Below, piece by piece: positions 25,260-33,632 of a DNA stretch of 64,000 bases (its first letter is position 1; each line of letters opens with the position of its first letter). Source of the stretch: CAWJPW01 sp963844845 (lineage in GTDB: Bacteria; Acidobacteriota; Thermoanaerobaculia; Thermoanaerobaculales; Sulfomarinibacteraceae); the NCBI GenBank assembly GCA_963844845.1, contig CAWJPW010000009.1:265791-329790 (forward strand), written 5' to 3'. Below the pieces are notes generated by a model. That model was not told the DNA's origin. It was given only the letters and a program-made list of their open reading frames with translations, and did no database searches. Position numbers and translations under genes: made by a program.

Positions 25260-27219
25260 AGCCGTGGCACTGCTGGCAGAGCTCGTTCTTCAGCCCGCCC
25301 TTGTGACACGTCTCGCAGGTGTCGAGGCCGACCTTCTTCGCCACCGCCGGGTGGTTGTCGACAAAGTCCGCCGGGTGGGGCATCACGACCTCGTGGCAGT
25401 CCGCGCAGCCGGCGCCGGTGATGGCGAGGCCGCCGTGCTTCGCGAGCGGCGTGTGGCAGGTCGTGCACTCCACCCCCGCCTCGACGTGCGGCGCGTGCGG
25501 CACCGTGATCCCCTCCCACTTCGCCGGCCCCGGCTTGACGTGACAGGGCGTGCAGGAGGTCTTCCCCGCCTCCGTGTCATGGCACTGCAGGCAGGTCTTG
25601 AAGCCCACCTTCTTCACCACCGAACCCATCTTCTGGCGGAAGTCGGCCGGGTGCGGCATCGGCAGGTCGCTGTGGCAGGTGGCGCACGCGTCCTTGCCCC
25701 ACGACAGCTTGCCGTGGTCGGAGTACGGGGTGTGGCAGCTGGAGCAGTCGCCCACCGCCTTCACGTGCGCCGCGTGCGGGAAGCTCCGCTTCTCGAAACG
25801 CACGGTGGAGGGCAGGTCGAGATGGCAGCGGGCGCACTCGTTGGCGGTGAGGCGCTTGGCGTCGCCGAGGCGCGGGTAGGAGCGGCCGTTGCCGGCTGCC
25901 TTCAACGCCTGGTTGGCCAGCTCCACGGCGCCGTCGAGCTGCCCGACGGCAAACACGAGGTTGTGAACCCCGTGCCCTTCCGCCACCTGGGCGAGCTTGG
26001 CCGCGGCCGCGTCGGCGGCCTTGCGGGCGGCGTCCTCGTCACTCCGGCGCCGGGTTGCATCCACCGCCGTCTGCACCGCCTGGCGGGCGGCGCGGAGGTC
26101 ACGCTTGAGCAACGCCTTCCATTGGCTCAGGATACGGTCGTAGCCCTCGCCGTGACACGCGACACACGCCTGGCCTGACGCGCTCAGCACCTGGCCGCCT
26201 CCGGAGAGCTCCTTCCAGCTGGAGTGACATCCCTTGCAATGCACGTGCACCTCGGCCATCGGCGCCGGCTGTGCCGTCGCTTCCGGCTGACCCGCAGCCA
26301 CCCCCAGGTAGAGCTCCCGGGTGTCGACGTGGGGCTGGCGATGGCAGGCGGAGCAGTCCTGGGAGGCGTTGACGGCAAGGGGCAACACGCGGTGCTCGAT
26401 AGGCTCGTGGCAGAAGGTGCAGGCAAAGCCCTCCTTGCCCACGTGCACGGAGTGGACCAGCTTCGGGTCCTCGAAATGCTCGGCCCGCGTCCCCAGCGTG
26501 TGACAGGCGAGGCAGCGGTCCTGGCTGATCTCGCCGGTACCGTGGTTGATGTCGGCATGACAGCCGACGCACTCCATCCCCCGCGCCAGCGCCGACGCGT
26601 GATCGTAGCGGGCGGTCGGGAGCTTGTCGGGCTGGTGGCAGAGCCGGCACCGCGAGATGTCCTCCTCCCATGACAGCCCCTTGAAGTGGCAGATCGTGCA
26701 GGCCTCCGTCTGCACCGGCTCCCCGGAGCCGTGGACCAGGCTCTGGTGACACGTGGAGCAGGCCGGCTGCAGGCCGCGCTTGATCTTGCTCAGGTGGTCG
26801 CGGTGGGAGAAGTGGATGCTCCGCCACTCCACGTCGCCGCGATCCGTGAGGATGTCGGCGTGACAACCCGATCGCGTGCACGAATACGAGCCGGTGAAGT
26901 GGAAGGCGTTGGTCGAGCCCGTCCTAGTCATCCCTTGCACCAACAGGGAGAAGCCCACCTCACGGGCACGCCCCGCGCCGCCGAGGCCTGGCGGGAAGTG
27001 GCACTCCCGGCACGGCACGGCCGCGTGCGAGGAGCTCTCCCACGACTGTACGTAGCCGGAAAGCCACGGCAGCTGGGCGTAGAAACCAGCGTTGTCCAGC
27101 AGCCCGAGGAGCAGGAAGACGATCAGCCCCAGCATACCCAGGACAATGGCCGTCCCGGCCACGAGATGACGAAGGTGCTGGCGATCGCTCTCGACCGAAG
27201 TGTTCTTCTCGTCGCTCAC
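25258..27219 (-). CDS. Membrane-anchored 19-heme c-type cytochrome
   Basis: This protein of about 653 aa has one N-terminal membrane segment (IVLGMLGLIVFLLLGLL) and 19 CXXCH heme-attachment motifs spread through the chain. There is an additional CTRSGCH (CX4CH) that could hold a twentieth heme, and a Lys/Ala-rich linker at about 390-440. A long N-terminal helix with heme motifs suggests a NapC/NirT-like quinol-facing anchor, but the rest fits no named oxidoreductase. It would carry electrons across the periplasm (inference). GTG 27219 is preferred (another GTG is at 27255). A terminator separates it from the 21-heme gene, and its own promoter region has an inverted repeat. Element B2 abuts its stop. 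Confidence 0.82.
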   Translation of the reverse strand: MSDEKNTSVESDRQHLRHLVAGTAIVLGMLGLIVFLLLGLLDNAGFYAQLPWLSGYVQSWESSSHAAVPCRECHFPPGLGGAGRAREVGFSLLVQGMTRTGSTNAFHFTGSYSCTRSGCHADILTDRGDVEWRSIHFSHRDHLSKIKRGLQPACSTCHQSLVHGSGEPVQTEACTICHFKGLSWEEDISRCRLCHQPDKLPTARYDHASALARGMECVGCHADINHGTGEISQDRCLACHTLGTRAEHFEDPKLVHSVHVGKEGFACTFCHEPIEHRVLPLAVNASQDCSACHRQPHVDTRELYLGVAAGQPEATAQPAPMAEVHVHCKGCHSSWKELSGGGQVLSASGQACVACHGEGYDRILSQWKALLKRDLRAARQAVQTAVDATRRRSDEDAARKAADAAAAKLAQVAEGHGVHNLVFAVGQLDGAVELANQALKAAGNGRSYPRLGDAKRLTANECARCHLDLPSTVRFEKRSFPHAAHVKAVGDCSSCHTPYSDHGKLSWGKDACATCHSDLPMPHPADFRQKMGSVVKKVGFKTCLQCHDTEAGKTSCTPCHVKPGPAKWEGITVPHAPHVEAGVECTTCHTPLAKHGGLAITGAGCADCHEVVMPHPADFVDNHPAVAKKVGLDTCETCHKGGLKNELCQQCHG

Positions 27220-27262
27220 GGCCCCCCCCGCGGACCCGGCTGGGTCGCCAGCCACTCTAGCC

Positions 27263-27297
27263 GATTGTGATTAAATTCGCAATCGTGGAATTGCGAA
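27263..27297 (-). promoter_or_regulatory. Triple half-site operator-like repeat before the 19-heme gene
   Basis: Two overlapping inverted repeats share a centre arm: GATTGTGA with TCGCAATC (27263-27284, one mismatch) and TTCGCAAT with ATTGCGAA (27276-27297, perfect, 6-base spacer). It is AT-rich compared with its surroundings and lies just upstream of both candidate starts, so it probably overlaps the promoter. The binding protein is unknown. Confidence 0.55.
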
Positions 27298-27319
27298 AGT
27301 GACCATAAGGTCAACTCCT

Positions 27320-27355
27320 CAGTTGGAAAAAAGGTGCCGGCCCGAAGGCCGGCAC
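27320..27355 (-). terminator. Rho-independent terminator of the 21-heme gene
   Basis: On the minus strand a 9-bp stem GTGCCGGCC / GGCCGGCAC with a TTCG tetraloop is followed by CTTTTTTCC. It starts about 36 bases after the stop of the upstream cytochrome gene. This is the best canonical terminator in the window. Confidence 0.9.
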
Positions 27356-27390
27356 GAAAGGTGAAGGACCTTGCAGTCCCGTCGTATGGT

Positions 27391-30300
27391 CTACCTGTAT
27401 CCGAACAGCATCGCGTACACGATGAGGAAGATCAGCGTCAGCCCGATGCCCAGGGCGGTGAAGCCGAAGATCCGGGTGAGCCGCTGGAAGCGCTTGGGCG
27501 CCGGCTTCACCGCACCCGCCTCCAGCTCCGCGATCCGGCCGCTGTCCACCAGCGCCTGGTACTCAGCGGGCTTGTCGTGCTTGAGCTCCTCGAGGGAAAC
27601 GCGGCCGGTGAAGATCACCGGGTCCATGGGGAACTTGTCGGGTCGGAAGTGCGTGTTGAAGAAGTGGATGGTGAAGATGAAGCCGACCGCCAGCAGGGCC
27701 TCGTCCGAGTGGATGATAGTCGCCACGTTCACCGACCAACCCGGCAGGACTCGCGTGAACAGCTCGGGGAACCACAGTACGAGGCCGGTGGAGCCGATGA
27801 CGAACACGCCCCAGAAGACCGCGAAGTAGTCGAACTTCTCCCAGTATGTGAAGCGGCCGTAGTTGGGGCGTTCACCCTTGCCCAGGAACCACTTGATGCT
27901 CTGCCACACCTGCTTGAGGTCGGTGAGGTTGAACATCAGCGAGTTGGGCCCGAAGATGTAGCTCACCCAGCTCTCGCCGGAGTCCTGCTTGGCCCGCCAC
28001 ACCTGCACCAGGTGGAAGATGAACAGCCCCGAGAGGGTCACCGCCGCGATACGGTGCAGGATGCCCATCACCATGAAGCCGCCGAGGATCTGCGACAGCA
28101 CCAGCGCCCAGCTCATGTACGAGAACTTCAAGGTCATGCCGGTGAGGGCCAGGGTGAAGAAGCTGAGCAGCATCACCAGGTGCATCGTGCGCTGCTGCCA
28201 GGTGAAGCGCTCGTACAGTGGACCGCCGGTGTCGCCCTTGTGCGGCAGCCACTGCTCGCGCGTCCGCCACAGCCTCCACAGCCACGCGAAGGTGTGCAGC
28301 AGCGCGAAGGTGAGGGTACCCACCAGCAGAGTCGTCATGAACCAGAACGCGTAGAAGAGGTAGGGGTACTTCTTGGGATCGTGGTGGGTGGCGTGCGTGA
28401 GGTAGCCGGCGAAGCGGCGGTGCGCACCGCTGTGGCACTGGCCGCAGGTCTTCACCACGTTCTTGCGGCTCAGGGTGGAGTCGGGGTTGTCGGGGGGCAG
28501 GATGTTATGGGTGCCGTGGCAGTCGTAGCACTTGGCGGCGCCCTCCGAGCCCAGCCGCGACACCTTGCCGTGGTAGGTGTCGAAGAAGGTCTCGGCCTCC
28601 GACTGGTGACAGTTGCCGCACTGGTTCATCATCCGGAAGCGGAAGCCCTCGGTGTCGGTGCGGCTGATGGTGTGCGAGGTGTGGCAGTCCTCACAGGTCG
28701 GCAGCTTGCGGTCGGTGTCGGCGTTGCCCGGCCAGTGGATGCTGGTCTTGAAAGTCTCCTCGATGCCGTTGTGGCAGCGGCCGCAGGTGTCGGCGATGTG
28801 GGTGGGGTTCACCGAGGAGTCGGGGTCGTCGGGCGGCAGCATGCGGTGCGTTGTGTGGCAGTCCGTGCACGCCGCCGAGACCACCAGCCCGGCTTCCACC
28901 AGCCCCTTGCCGTGGATGCTCTCGGCGTAGCTCTGGATGATGTTGGGCACGCCGGTCTTGATCCGCCTCGCGGCCGCCTCCCCCTGGCGGTGGCAACGCG
29001 CGCAGAGCTGGGGAATGTTGCGCTTGAAGGTCGGAGAGCTCGGCAGCAGGTGGTCCTGAGGGTAGTGCTGATCGTGGCAGTCGAGACAGCTCGGCGCATC
29101 CGGATCGCCCTTGGCGGCCAGCTGCCCGTGGATGCTGGCGGCGTGGTCGTTCACCTGCTGCGCATGGCACACGCTGCAGTCCACCTTGATCGGCGTGGCG
29201 ATGGTCGCGCACGGGCGTTCGGCGTGGTTCGGCGTGATGTCGGTGTGGCACTGCGCGCACGCCGTCTTCTTGTGCATGGACAGGGTGTAGCGGTCGGGGT
29301 CCACGTACATGGACACCTTCCGGCCGTCGATGGTCCCCGTCAGGGTGGGATCCGCGTGGCACTTGAAGCAGGCCGCGGTGGACACGGTCCCGGCCGGGTT
29401 CTGGTTGATCCGGATCTTGTGCGGCGAGTGGCACTCGATGCAGGAGGGGATCTTGTGGGGCTCCTCCTCCCAGAGGCGGCCCTCGATCACCTTGACGTGG
29501 ACCTCCTCGATGCGGGCGTGGCACTTGGTGCAGGTCTTCGCCACGTTCTTGGGGTTGATGCTCGAGCGCGGGTCGGTGTGCGGCAGGATCTGGTGCGGGG
29601 TGTGGCACGAGGTGCAGACCGCCGTCACCGTGAGGCCCTTCTTGAACAGGCCCTCGCCGTGGATCGACTCCGAGTAGTTCTCGAGGATGTTCTGCTCCGG
29701 AATGTCGTGCTCGAGCGACACCTTGGAGCCCTCGTGGTGGCAGCGCCCGCACAGCAGCGGCACGTTCACGGTGGCGATGGGCGAGTTGGGATTGCTCTTC
29801 GCGAGGATCTCGTGGTTCTCGTGGCAGGTCACGCAGTTGGGAGCCAGCTCGTCGCCCTTGCGCGCAGCCTGCGCGTGGACCCCGATGCTGTGCCCCTGTG
29901 CCTCGCGCCGGTGGCACTTGCCGCACAGGTCCTTGACCGCGATCTCCTGGGCGGCGGCGCCCTTGGGAATCGCCAGGATGTCGTGGTTGCCGTGGCAGGC
30001 GACGCACGCCGCGGCGGGGCGGCCGTCCGCGGCCAGCGCCTTCTCGTGGATGCTGCGGTTCACATCGTGCAGTGCGTCCTCGTGGCAGTTGCCGCAGTCG
30101 ACCGGCTTGACATCCTCGTCGTGCGGCAGCTCGACACCGGCCAGGTCCTGGTGGCAGTCGACGCAGTCGAAGCCGCCGTGGACCGAGGCCGCAAACGCCT
30201 CACCGTCGACGAAGACCGAGATCTCCTTGCCGTCCCTGGTGCCGGTGAGCTCGTTGTCCGAGTGGCACATGAGGCAGTCGTCGTTGCTCTGCGCCGTTGC

Positions 30301-30429
30301 CCACGGCGTCGCCGAGCCCAGCACGAGAGCCATGAGCACGAGCACCAGCAGCGCACCCCGGAGCCGCCCGGCGCGGCCCCCTTCCCGTGCGGCGATCACG
30401 CCCCCCCAAGCCAGTCGCGGTCTCTGCAC
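27391..30429 (-). CDS. 21-heme cytochrome c fused to a b-type cytochrome (CbcL-like quinone oxidoreductase)
   Basis: A protein of about 1,012 aa. GTG 30429 is chosen for its AGGAGG; an upstream ATG at 30498 is weaker. A signal/anchor (ALLVLVLMALVLG...ATAQS) is followed by ~700 periplasmic residues with 21 CXXCH motifs. Three related modules each carry SIHG-like, HxILPPxDP and TCxxCHxGI elements (about 320-380, 560-620, 680-730). The C-terminal ~300 residues are a membrane cytochrome b of the FdnI/HydC kind with at least four helices and spaced His: HLVMLLSFFTLALTG, HRIAAVTLSGLFIFHL, SDEALLAVGFIFTIHFFNTH. Geobacter CbcL has the same layout with about nine c hemes and passes electrons from menaquinol outward; this looks like a much larger relative (inference). 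Confidence 0.85.
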   Translation of the reverse strand: MQRPRLAWGGVIAAREGGRAGRLRGALLVLVLMALVLGSATPWATAQSNDDCLMCHSDNELTGTRDGKEISVFVDGEAFAASVHGGFDCVDCHQDLAGVELPHDEDVKPVDCGNCHEDALHDVNRSIHEKALAADGRPAAACVACHGNHDILAIPKGAAAQEIAVKDLCGKCHRREAQGHSIGVHAQAARKGDELAPNCVTCHENHEILAKSNPNSPIATVNVPLLCGRCHHEGSKVSLEHDIPEQNILENYSESIHGEGLFKKGLTVTAVCTSCHTPHQILPHTDPRSSINPKNVAKTCTKCHARIEEVHVKVIEGRLWEEEPHKIPSCIECHSPHKIRINQNPAGTVSTAACFKCHADPTLTGTIDGRKVSMYVDPDRYTLSMHKKTACAQCHTDITPNHAERPCATIATPIKVDCSVCHAQQVNDHAASIHGQLAAKGDPDAPSCLDCHDQHYPQDHLLPSSPTFKRNIPQLCARCHRQGEAAARRIKTGVPNIIQSYAESIHGKGLVEAGLVVSAACTDCHTTHRMLPPDDPDSSVNPTHIADTCGRCHNGIEETFKTSIHWPGNADTDRKLPTCEDCHTSHTISRTDTEGFRFRMMNQCGNCHQSEAETFFDTYHGKVSRLGSEGAAKCYDCHGTHNILPPDNPDSTLSRKNVVKTCGQCHSGAHRRFAGYLTHATHHDPKKYPYLFYAFWFMTTLLVGTLTFALLHTFAWLWRLWRTREQWLPHKGDTGGPLYERFTWQQRTMHLVMLLSFFTLALTGMTLKFSYMSWALVLSQILGGFMVMGILHRIAAVTLSGLFIFHLVQVWRAKQDSGESWVSYIFGPNSLMFNLTDLKQVWQSIKWFLGKGERPNYGRFTYWEKFDYFAVFWGVFVIGSTGLVLWFPELFTRVLPGWSVNVATIIHSDEALLAVGFIFTIHFFNTHFRPDKFPMDPVIFTGRVSLEELKHDKPAEYQALVDSGRIAELEAGAVKPAPKRFQRLTRIFGFTALGIGLTLIFLIVYAMLFGYR

Positions 30430-30465
30430 GCGTCCCCCTCCTACGGCCTCGCGCCGCCATGCCTG

Positions 30466-30483
30466 CATGACTCTATAGTCATG
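30466..30483. promoter_or_regulatory. 18-bp perfect palindrome upstream of the 21-heme gene
   Basis: CATGACT-CTAT-AGTCATG lies in an AT-rich patch 37 bases before GTG 30429, next to TTGAAA (minus strand, about 30492-30497), which could act as a -35 box. It is a candidate operator or promoter; the palindrome would also fall inside the coding sequence if the ATG 30498 start were used. Confidence 0.45.
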
Positions 30484-30606
30484 TGAATTTCTTTTCAAGC
30501 TAGTCCCCGGTTCGGCTTCCGAGATTCAGTCTCACGAACACCGCCGTTGTCGAGTCAGCTCGGGCGCAGGATACCGACGGCCCCCGGGGCGGTCAAGGCT
30601 CGCCGT

Positions 30607-31020
30607 TCAGGAACGGCGGTGAGCCCGATCTTCGACCTTGATGCAGCGCTCGGAGACCACCTCGATGCCGGCCTCACGGGCCCGCCGCTCGGCCTCCGGA
30701 TGGCCGACCCCGAGCTGCAGCCAGAGGGCCGGAACACCCCGCGTGATGGTCTCCTCCACCACGCCCGGGACGTGCTCGGGGCGACGGAACACATCGACGA
30801 GGTCGATCTGCACCGCGGCCGGAATCGACCCCAGATCCGGGTAGCAGCGCTCGCCCAGGATCTCGTCGTGACCCGGGTTCACCGGGATCACCCTGTAGCC
30901 CACCGCCTGCAGGTAGGCGGCCACCACGTGTGAGTCGCGGTGCGGTTTCGGCGAGGCGCCCACCACGGCGATCACCCTCACGCGGGCGAGCAGCTCCCCG
31001 ATGCCGTCTCTCGTCTCCAC
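30607..31020 (-). CDS. CoA-binding domain protein (YccU-like)
   Basis: This 137-aa single-domain Rossmann protein of the CoA-binding (COG1832) family has IAVVGASPKPHRDSHVVAAYLQAVGYRVIPVNPGHDEILGERCYPDLGSIP near the start, cut here by position only. DLVDVFRRPEHVPGVVEE and ALWLQLGV are further family motifs. The molecular role of free-standing members is not established. The GTG start overlaps the TAG of the upstream radical SAM gene by one base and has GGAGGG before it, so the two are translationally coupled. Confidence 0.8.
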   Translation of the reverse strand: METRDGIGELLARVRVIAVVGASPKPHRDSHVVAAYLQAVGYRVIPVNPGHDEILGERCYPDLGSIPAAVQIDLVDVFRRPEHVPGVVEETITRGVPALWLQLGVGHPEAERRAREAGIEVVSERCIKVEDRAHRRS

Positions 31021-32150
31021 TAGGCCCTCCCCTCCCCGCTCTGAGGGCTCGACACCCTCGGCGCCGACGCGGCGCTGCGAGCTTCGCCGACCAGTGCGTC
31101 GTCCCAACGGCCGGGGATCACCGTGTCGCACTCAGGGCATCGCCCCTGCTCGAGCAGCCGCTCGGCCACCACGCTGAACCCCCACCGCTCCACGACCACG
31201 GCGCCACAGCTCGGACACATCGTGTCCTCGCCGTGCGCCACCGACCCGGGGAGGTTTCCTGCATATACAAAGCGCAATCCGGCTTCCTGACCGATCCGCC
31301 GAGCGCGGGCCAGGGTCTTTGACGCCGTTCTCCCACGATCAGCCATCCGGTAATCCGGGTGGAACGCGGTCACGTGCCACGGGATGTCCGCGGACACGCC
31401 GACGAGGAAGCGGGCCATGCCGGCCAACTCCTCGGCCGAGTCATTGAGCTCCGGGACCACCAGCGTCACCACCTCCACCCAGAGGCCGCGCCTCCAGAGT
31501 TCTGCGATGGTCTCGGTGACCGCCTCCAGGCGCCCGCCCAGGCGCCGGTACGTGCTGGCGCGAAACGCCTTGAGGTCGACCTTGAAGAGATCGGTCACCG
31601 GATGCAGGTAGTCCAGCACCTCGGGAGTGGCGTGGCCGTTCGACACGAACCCGGTCACGAGGCCCTGGCGACGGGCCGCCGCGAACACGTCGTGGGCCCA
31701 CTCCGCGGTGATCAACGGCTCGTTGTAGGTGGACACCAGCACCCGGCACCCACCGCGAACCGCAGCCTCCACCAGCGCTTCGGGTGTCGCCGGGCGTACC
31801 GACACCGTGGCGCCGGGGTCGCGCAGCGACTGCGACGTGAACCAGTTCTGGCAGTAGTCGCAGTGCATGTCACAGCCGAGCATGCCGAAGGAGAGCGCGC
31901 GGGCGCCCGGCAGCACGTGGAAGAAGGGCTTCTTCTCGATGGGGTCCACGGCCACCCCGCCGGTGTAGCCCCAGGGCACACTCAGGGCGCCCCCCTTCCT
32001 GTACCGCACCTGGCACACGCCCCGCCGACCCTCGCCCAGCTTGCAGCGATGTGCACAGGCAAGGCACACCAGCTTGCCCGACTCGTGGCCCACGGCGAGC
32101 TCGTCGCGAACCCGGGTAAACCTATCGAGCGTCGACGCTTCCTCCGTCAC
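31020..32150 (-). CDS. amrS: AmmeMemoRadiSam-system radical SAM enzyme
   Basis: This 376-aa radical SAM protein has the PflA-like cluster motif CDMHCDYCQNW (CxxxCxxC), preceded by an N-terminal CLACAHRC...GVCQVRY Cys set and GYTGGVAVDPIEKKPFFH. It ends in a Cys-rich zinc-ribbon-like tail (CPSCGAVVV...CPECDTVIPG). This matches the AmrS family, normally encoded with AmrA and Memo (AmrB). Neither partner is here, so they would have to be elsewhere. The reaction of the system is unproven. Next downstream is a CoA-binding protein gene overlapping by one base. GTG start with GGGAGGGTGG. Confidence 0.85.
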   Translation of the reverse strand: MTEEASTLDRFTRVRDELAVGHESGKLVCLACAHRCKLGEGRRGVCQVRYRKGGALSVPWGYTGGVAVDPIEKKPFFHVLPGARALSFGMLGCDMHCDYCQNWFTSQSLRDPGATVSVRPATPEALVEAAVRGGCRVLVSTYNEPLITAEWAHDVFAAARRQGLVTGFVSNGHATPEVLDYLHPVTDLFKVDLKAFRASTYRRLGGRLEAVTETIAELWRRGLWVEVVTLVVPELNDSAEELAGMARFLVGVSADIPWHVTAFHPDYRMADRGRTASKTLARARRIGQEAGLRFVYAGNLPGSVAHGEDTMCPSCGAVVVERWGFSVVAERLLEQGRCPECDTVIPGRWDDALVGEARSAASAPRVSSPQSGEGRA

Positions 32151-32304
32151 CCACCCTCCCTCTTCATGATGCCCGCTCCGTGACCCCGCAGCAAGCGCGG
32201 CCCCGCCGACCCTTCCGCCACCACGCGCCGCCGTGTTACCCTCTGCCTGCTGGAAAGAGAATAACCCCGACGCTGAGCGAGCAGCACCGCCGGAGGTCAG
32301 ACCT

Positions 32305-33489
32305 GTGGAGATGCTGGACCGTAATCTTGACGCCTACCGAATCGTGGCCGAGATCCTCGCCACGTTGCGCAATGCCGTGCACAAGAGGCTCGCCAAGCGC
32401 CACGGCGACGACTGGTACCGCACCGGCCTGCCTGACGGCGTTCTGACCCGCCTCATCGAGCGTAAGGAGAAAGAGAAGACCATCGACTGGTACGACAGCG
32501 AGTACCAGCAGCTCATCGACTTCGCGACCTTCACCGAGATCCTCGAGATCCTCGCGACAGAGCCCGATCTGGTTCCCGGCATCAGCAAGCTCGCTCCCAA
32601 CCTCCCCCTTCTTCACGCGCGCCTCCTCGAGCTCGACGTGCTCCGTGAGAAGCTGGCCCTGGCCCGACCCATCAGCGAGAACGAGCTTTCGTTCCTGGGC
32701 ACCTTCTACCTGCGCTTCCGCAAGGCGGCCGAGGAGGAGGAGCGCCGCGACGACGAGGCCGCGGCGGCCGCCGCCGCCGATGACGAGGACGAGGACGACG
32801 GCGAGGCCGCGAAGGACAGCAAGAAGAAGAAGGCGAAGCCGGCGAGACCGCCCGTCGAGGCCGCGGCCGAGGAGGCTGCCGAGGCCAAGGCCGAGAAGGC
32901 GTCAACGGACACGGAGCGCCCCAAGCCGAAGCCGGTCAAACCCGTGGTGCCACCGCCGGACGTCGCCGCCGCCCAGGCGGCCAAAGAAGAGGCCGCCAGC
33001 CGCCAGGATGGCGGTGACGACGAGGCCGCCGGCCCCCAGGACGGCGGTGACGACGAGGCCGCCGGCCCCCAGGACGGCGGTGACGACGAGGCCGCCGGCC
33101 CCCAGGACGGCGGTGACGACGAGGCCGCCGAGGAGAGCGTCGAGGACCAGGTTGCGGCCTTGGCTGCAGCCGTGGAGGCCGGCGACGACACCGCCATCCT
33201 GCGCGGCCTCTACCGCGAGGTCATCGAGATCGCCGAGGGCTTGTGGACCACCGAGGTCCCGCCCGAGCCCGAAGCCTGGGAGTCAGTTCGCTCCAGCGAC
33301 TGGTACGCCCGCAATTTCTCGTCCCTGAGTCTGCAGCCTCTGTCCGACTTCTACCAGGTGGTGGAGGCGGTGCGCGAGATGATGGAAGACGGCCTTGCTC
33401 GCGACCGGCTGCAGGAGTTCCTCAAGGAGCACAACTTCGCGGCAGTGCTGCTGTCGCTCCGGGACATGTTCCAGAAGCACGAGATCTGA
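32305..33489 (+). CDS. Swt1-like HEPN-domain protein with acidic repeat linker
   Basis: A 394-aa protein. Residues 1-90 (MLDRNLDAYRIVAEILATLR, then RLAKRHGDDWYRTGLPDGV) resemble the Swt1-like HEPN domain of RNA-processing and defence proteins. The helical part to about 165 is followed by a low-complexity Ala/Glu/Asp/Lys linker with four 11-residue repeats QDGGDDEAAGP (33004-33135). A helical C-terminal domain (about 285-394) has WYARNFSSLSLQPLSDFYQVV, a shape similar to the N-terminal domain and perhaps a second HEPN copy. An RxxxxH HEPN RNase motif is not obvious. GTG 32305 has GGAGG 8 bases before; ATG 32311 is the alternative. No toxin partner is adjacent. Function unknown. Confidence 0.6.
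   Translation: MEMLDRNLDAYRIVAEILATLRNAVHKRLAKRHGDDWYRTGLPDGVLTRLIERKEKEKTIDWYDSEYQQLIDFATFTEILEILATEPDLVPGISKLAPNLPLLHARLLELDVLREKLALARPISENELSFLGTFYLRFRKAAEEEERRDDEAAAAAAADDEDEDDGEAAKDSKKKKAKPARPPVEAAAEEAAEAKAEKASTDTERPKPKPVKPVVPPPDVAAAQAAKEEAASRQDGGDDEAAGPQDGGDDEAAGPQDGGDDEAAGPQDGGDDEAAEESVEDQVAALAAAVEAGDDTAILRGLYREVIEIAEGLWTTEVPPEPEAWESVRSSDWYARNFSSLSLQPLSDFYQVVEAVREMMEDGLARDRLQEFLKEHNFAAVLLSLRDMFQKHEI
33004..33135 (+). repeat. Four tandem 33-bp coding repeats
   Basis: Four units of 33 bp run head to tail inside the HEPN gene. Units 2 and 3 are identical, unit 1 differs by one base (GAT for GAC) and unit 4 diverges only at its end. The near identity at DNA level points to recent slippage. 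Confidence 0.9.
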
Positions 33490-33524
33490 CGGTCCGGCCC
33501 GCTCCGCGAGCCGGATCCTCCCGG

Positions 33525-33580
33525 ACGCGGTCACGGCCGCCGCCGCCGATCCGGACTCCGTCGCCGGCGCCGTCCCTCGC
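33525..33580. repeat. Family D-like period-6 GC tract (D9)
   Basis: Degenerate CGGTCA-CGGCCG-CCGCCG-type hexamers fill the convergent gap between the HEPN gene and the lytic transglycosylase gene. It is less regular than D1 or D5. Confidence 0.45.
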
Positions 33581-33632
33581 ACCCGAAGCGGCTCTTACAC
33601 GCCGGCTGTGAAACGCCTCAACGTTCGGGCGT

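Noticed and set aside
27334..30486. A ~1,050-codon open frame on the + strand opposite the 21-heme gene (and similar long antisense frames opposite the acylase, icmF and leuS genes)
   Set aside because: In ~70% GC DNA the antisense frames of real genes stay open; the opposite strand has heme motifs and membrane segments, while these frames are His/Arg/Val-rich without any domain.
33004..33135. Possible CRISPR-like array of 33-bp repeats
   Set aside because: The units are contiguous without spacers and lie in frame inside a coding sequence.
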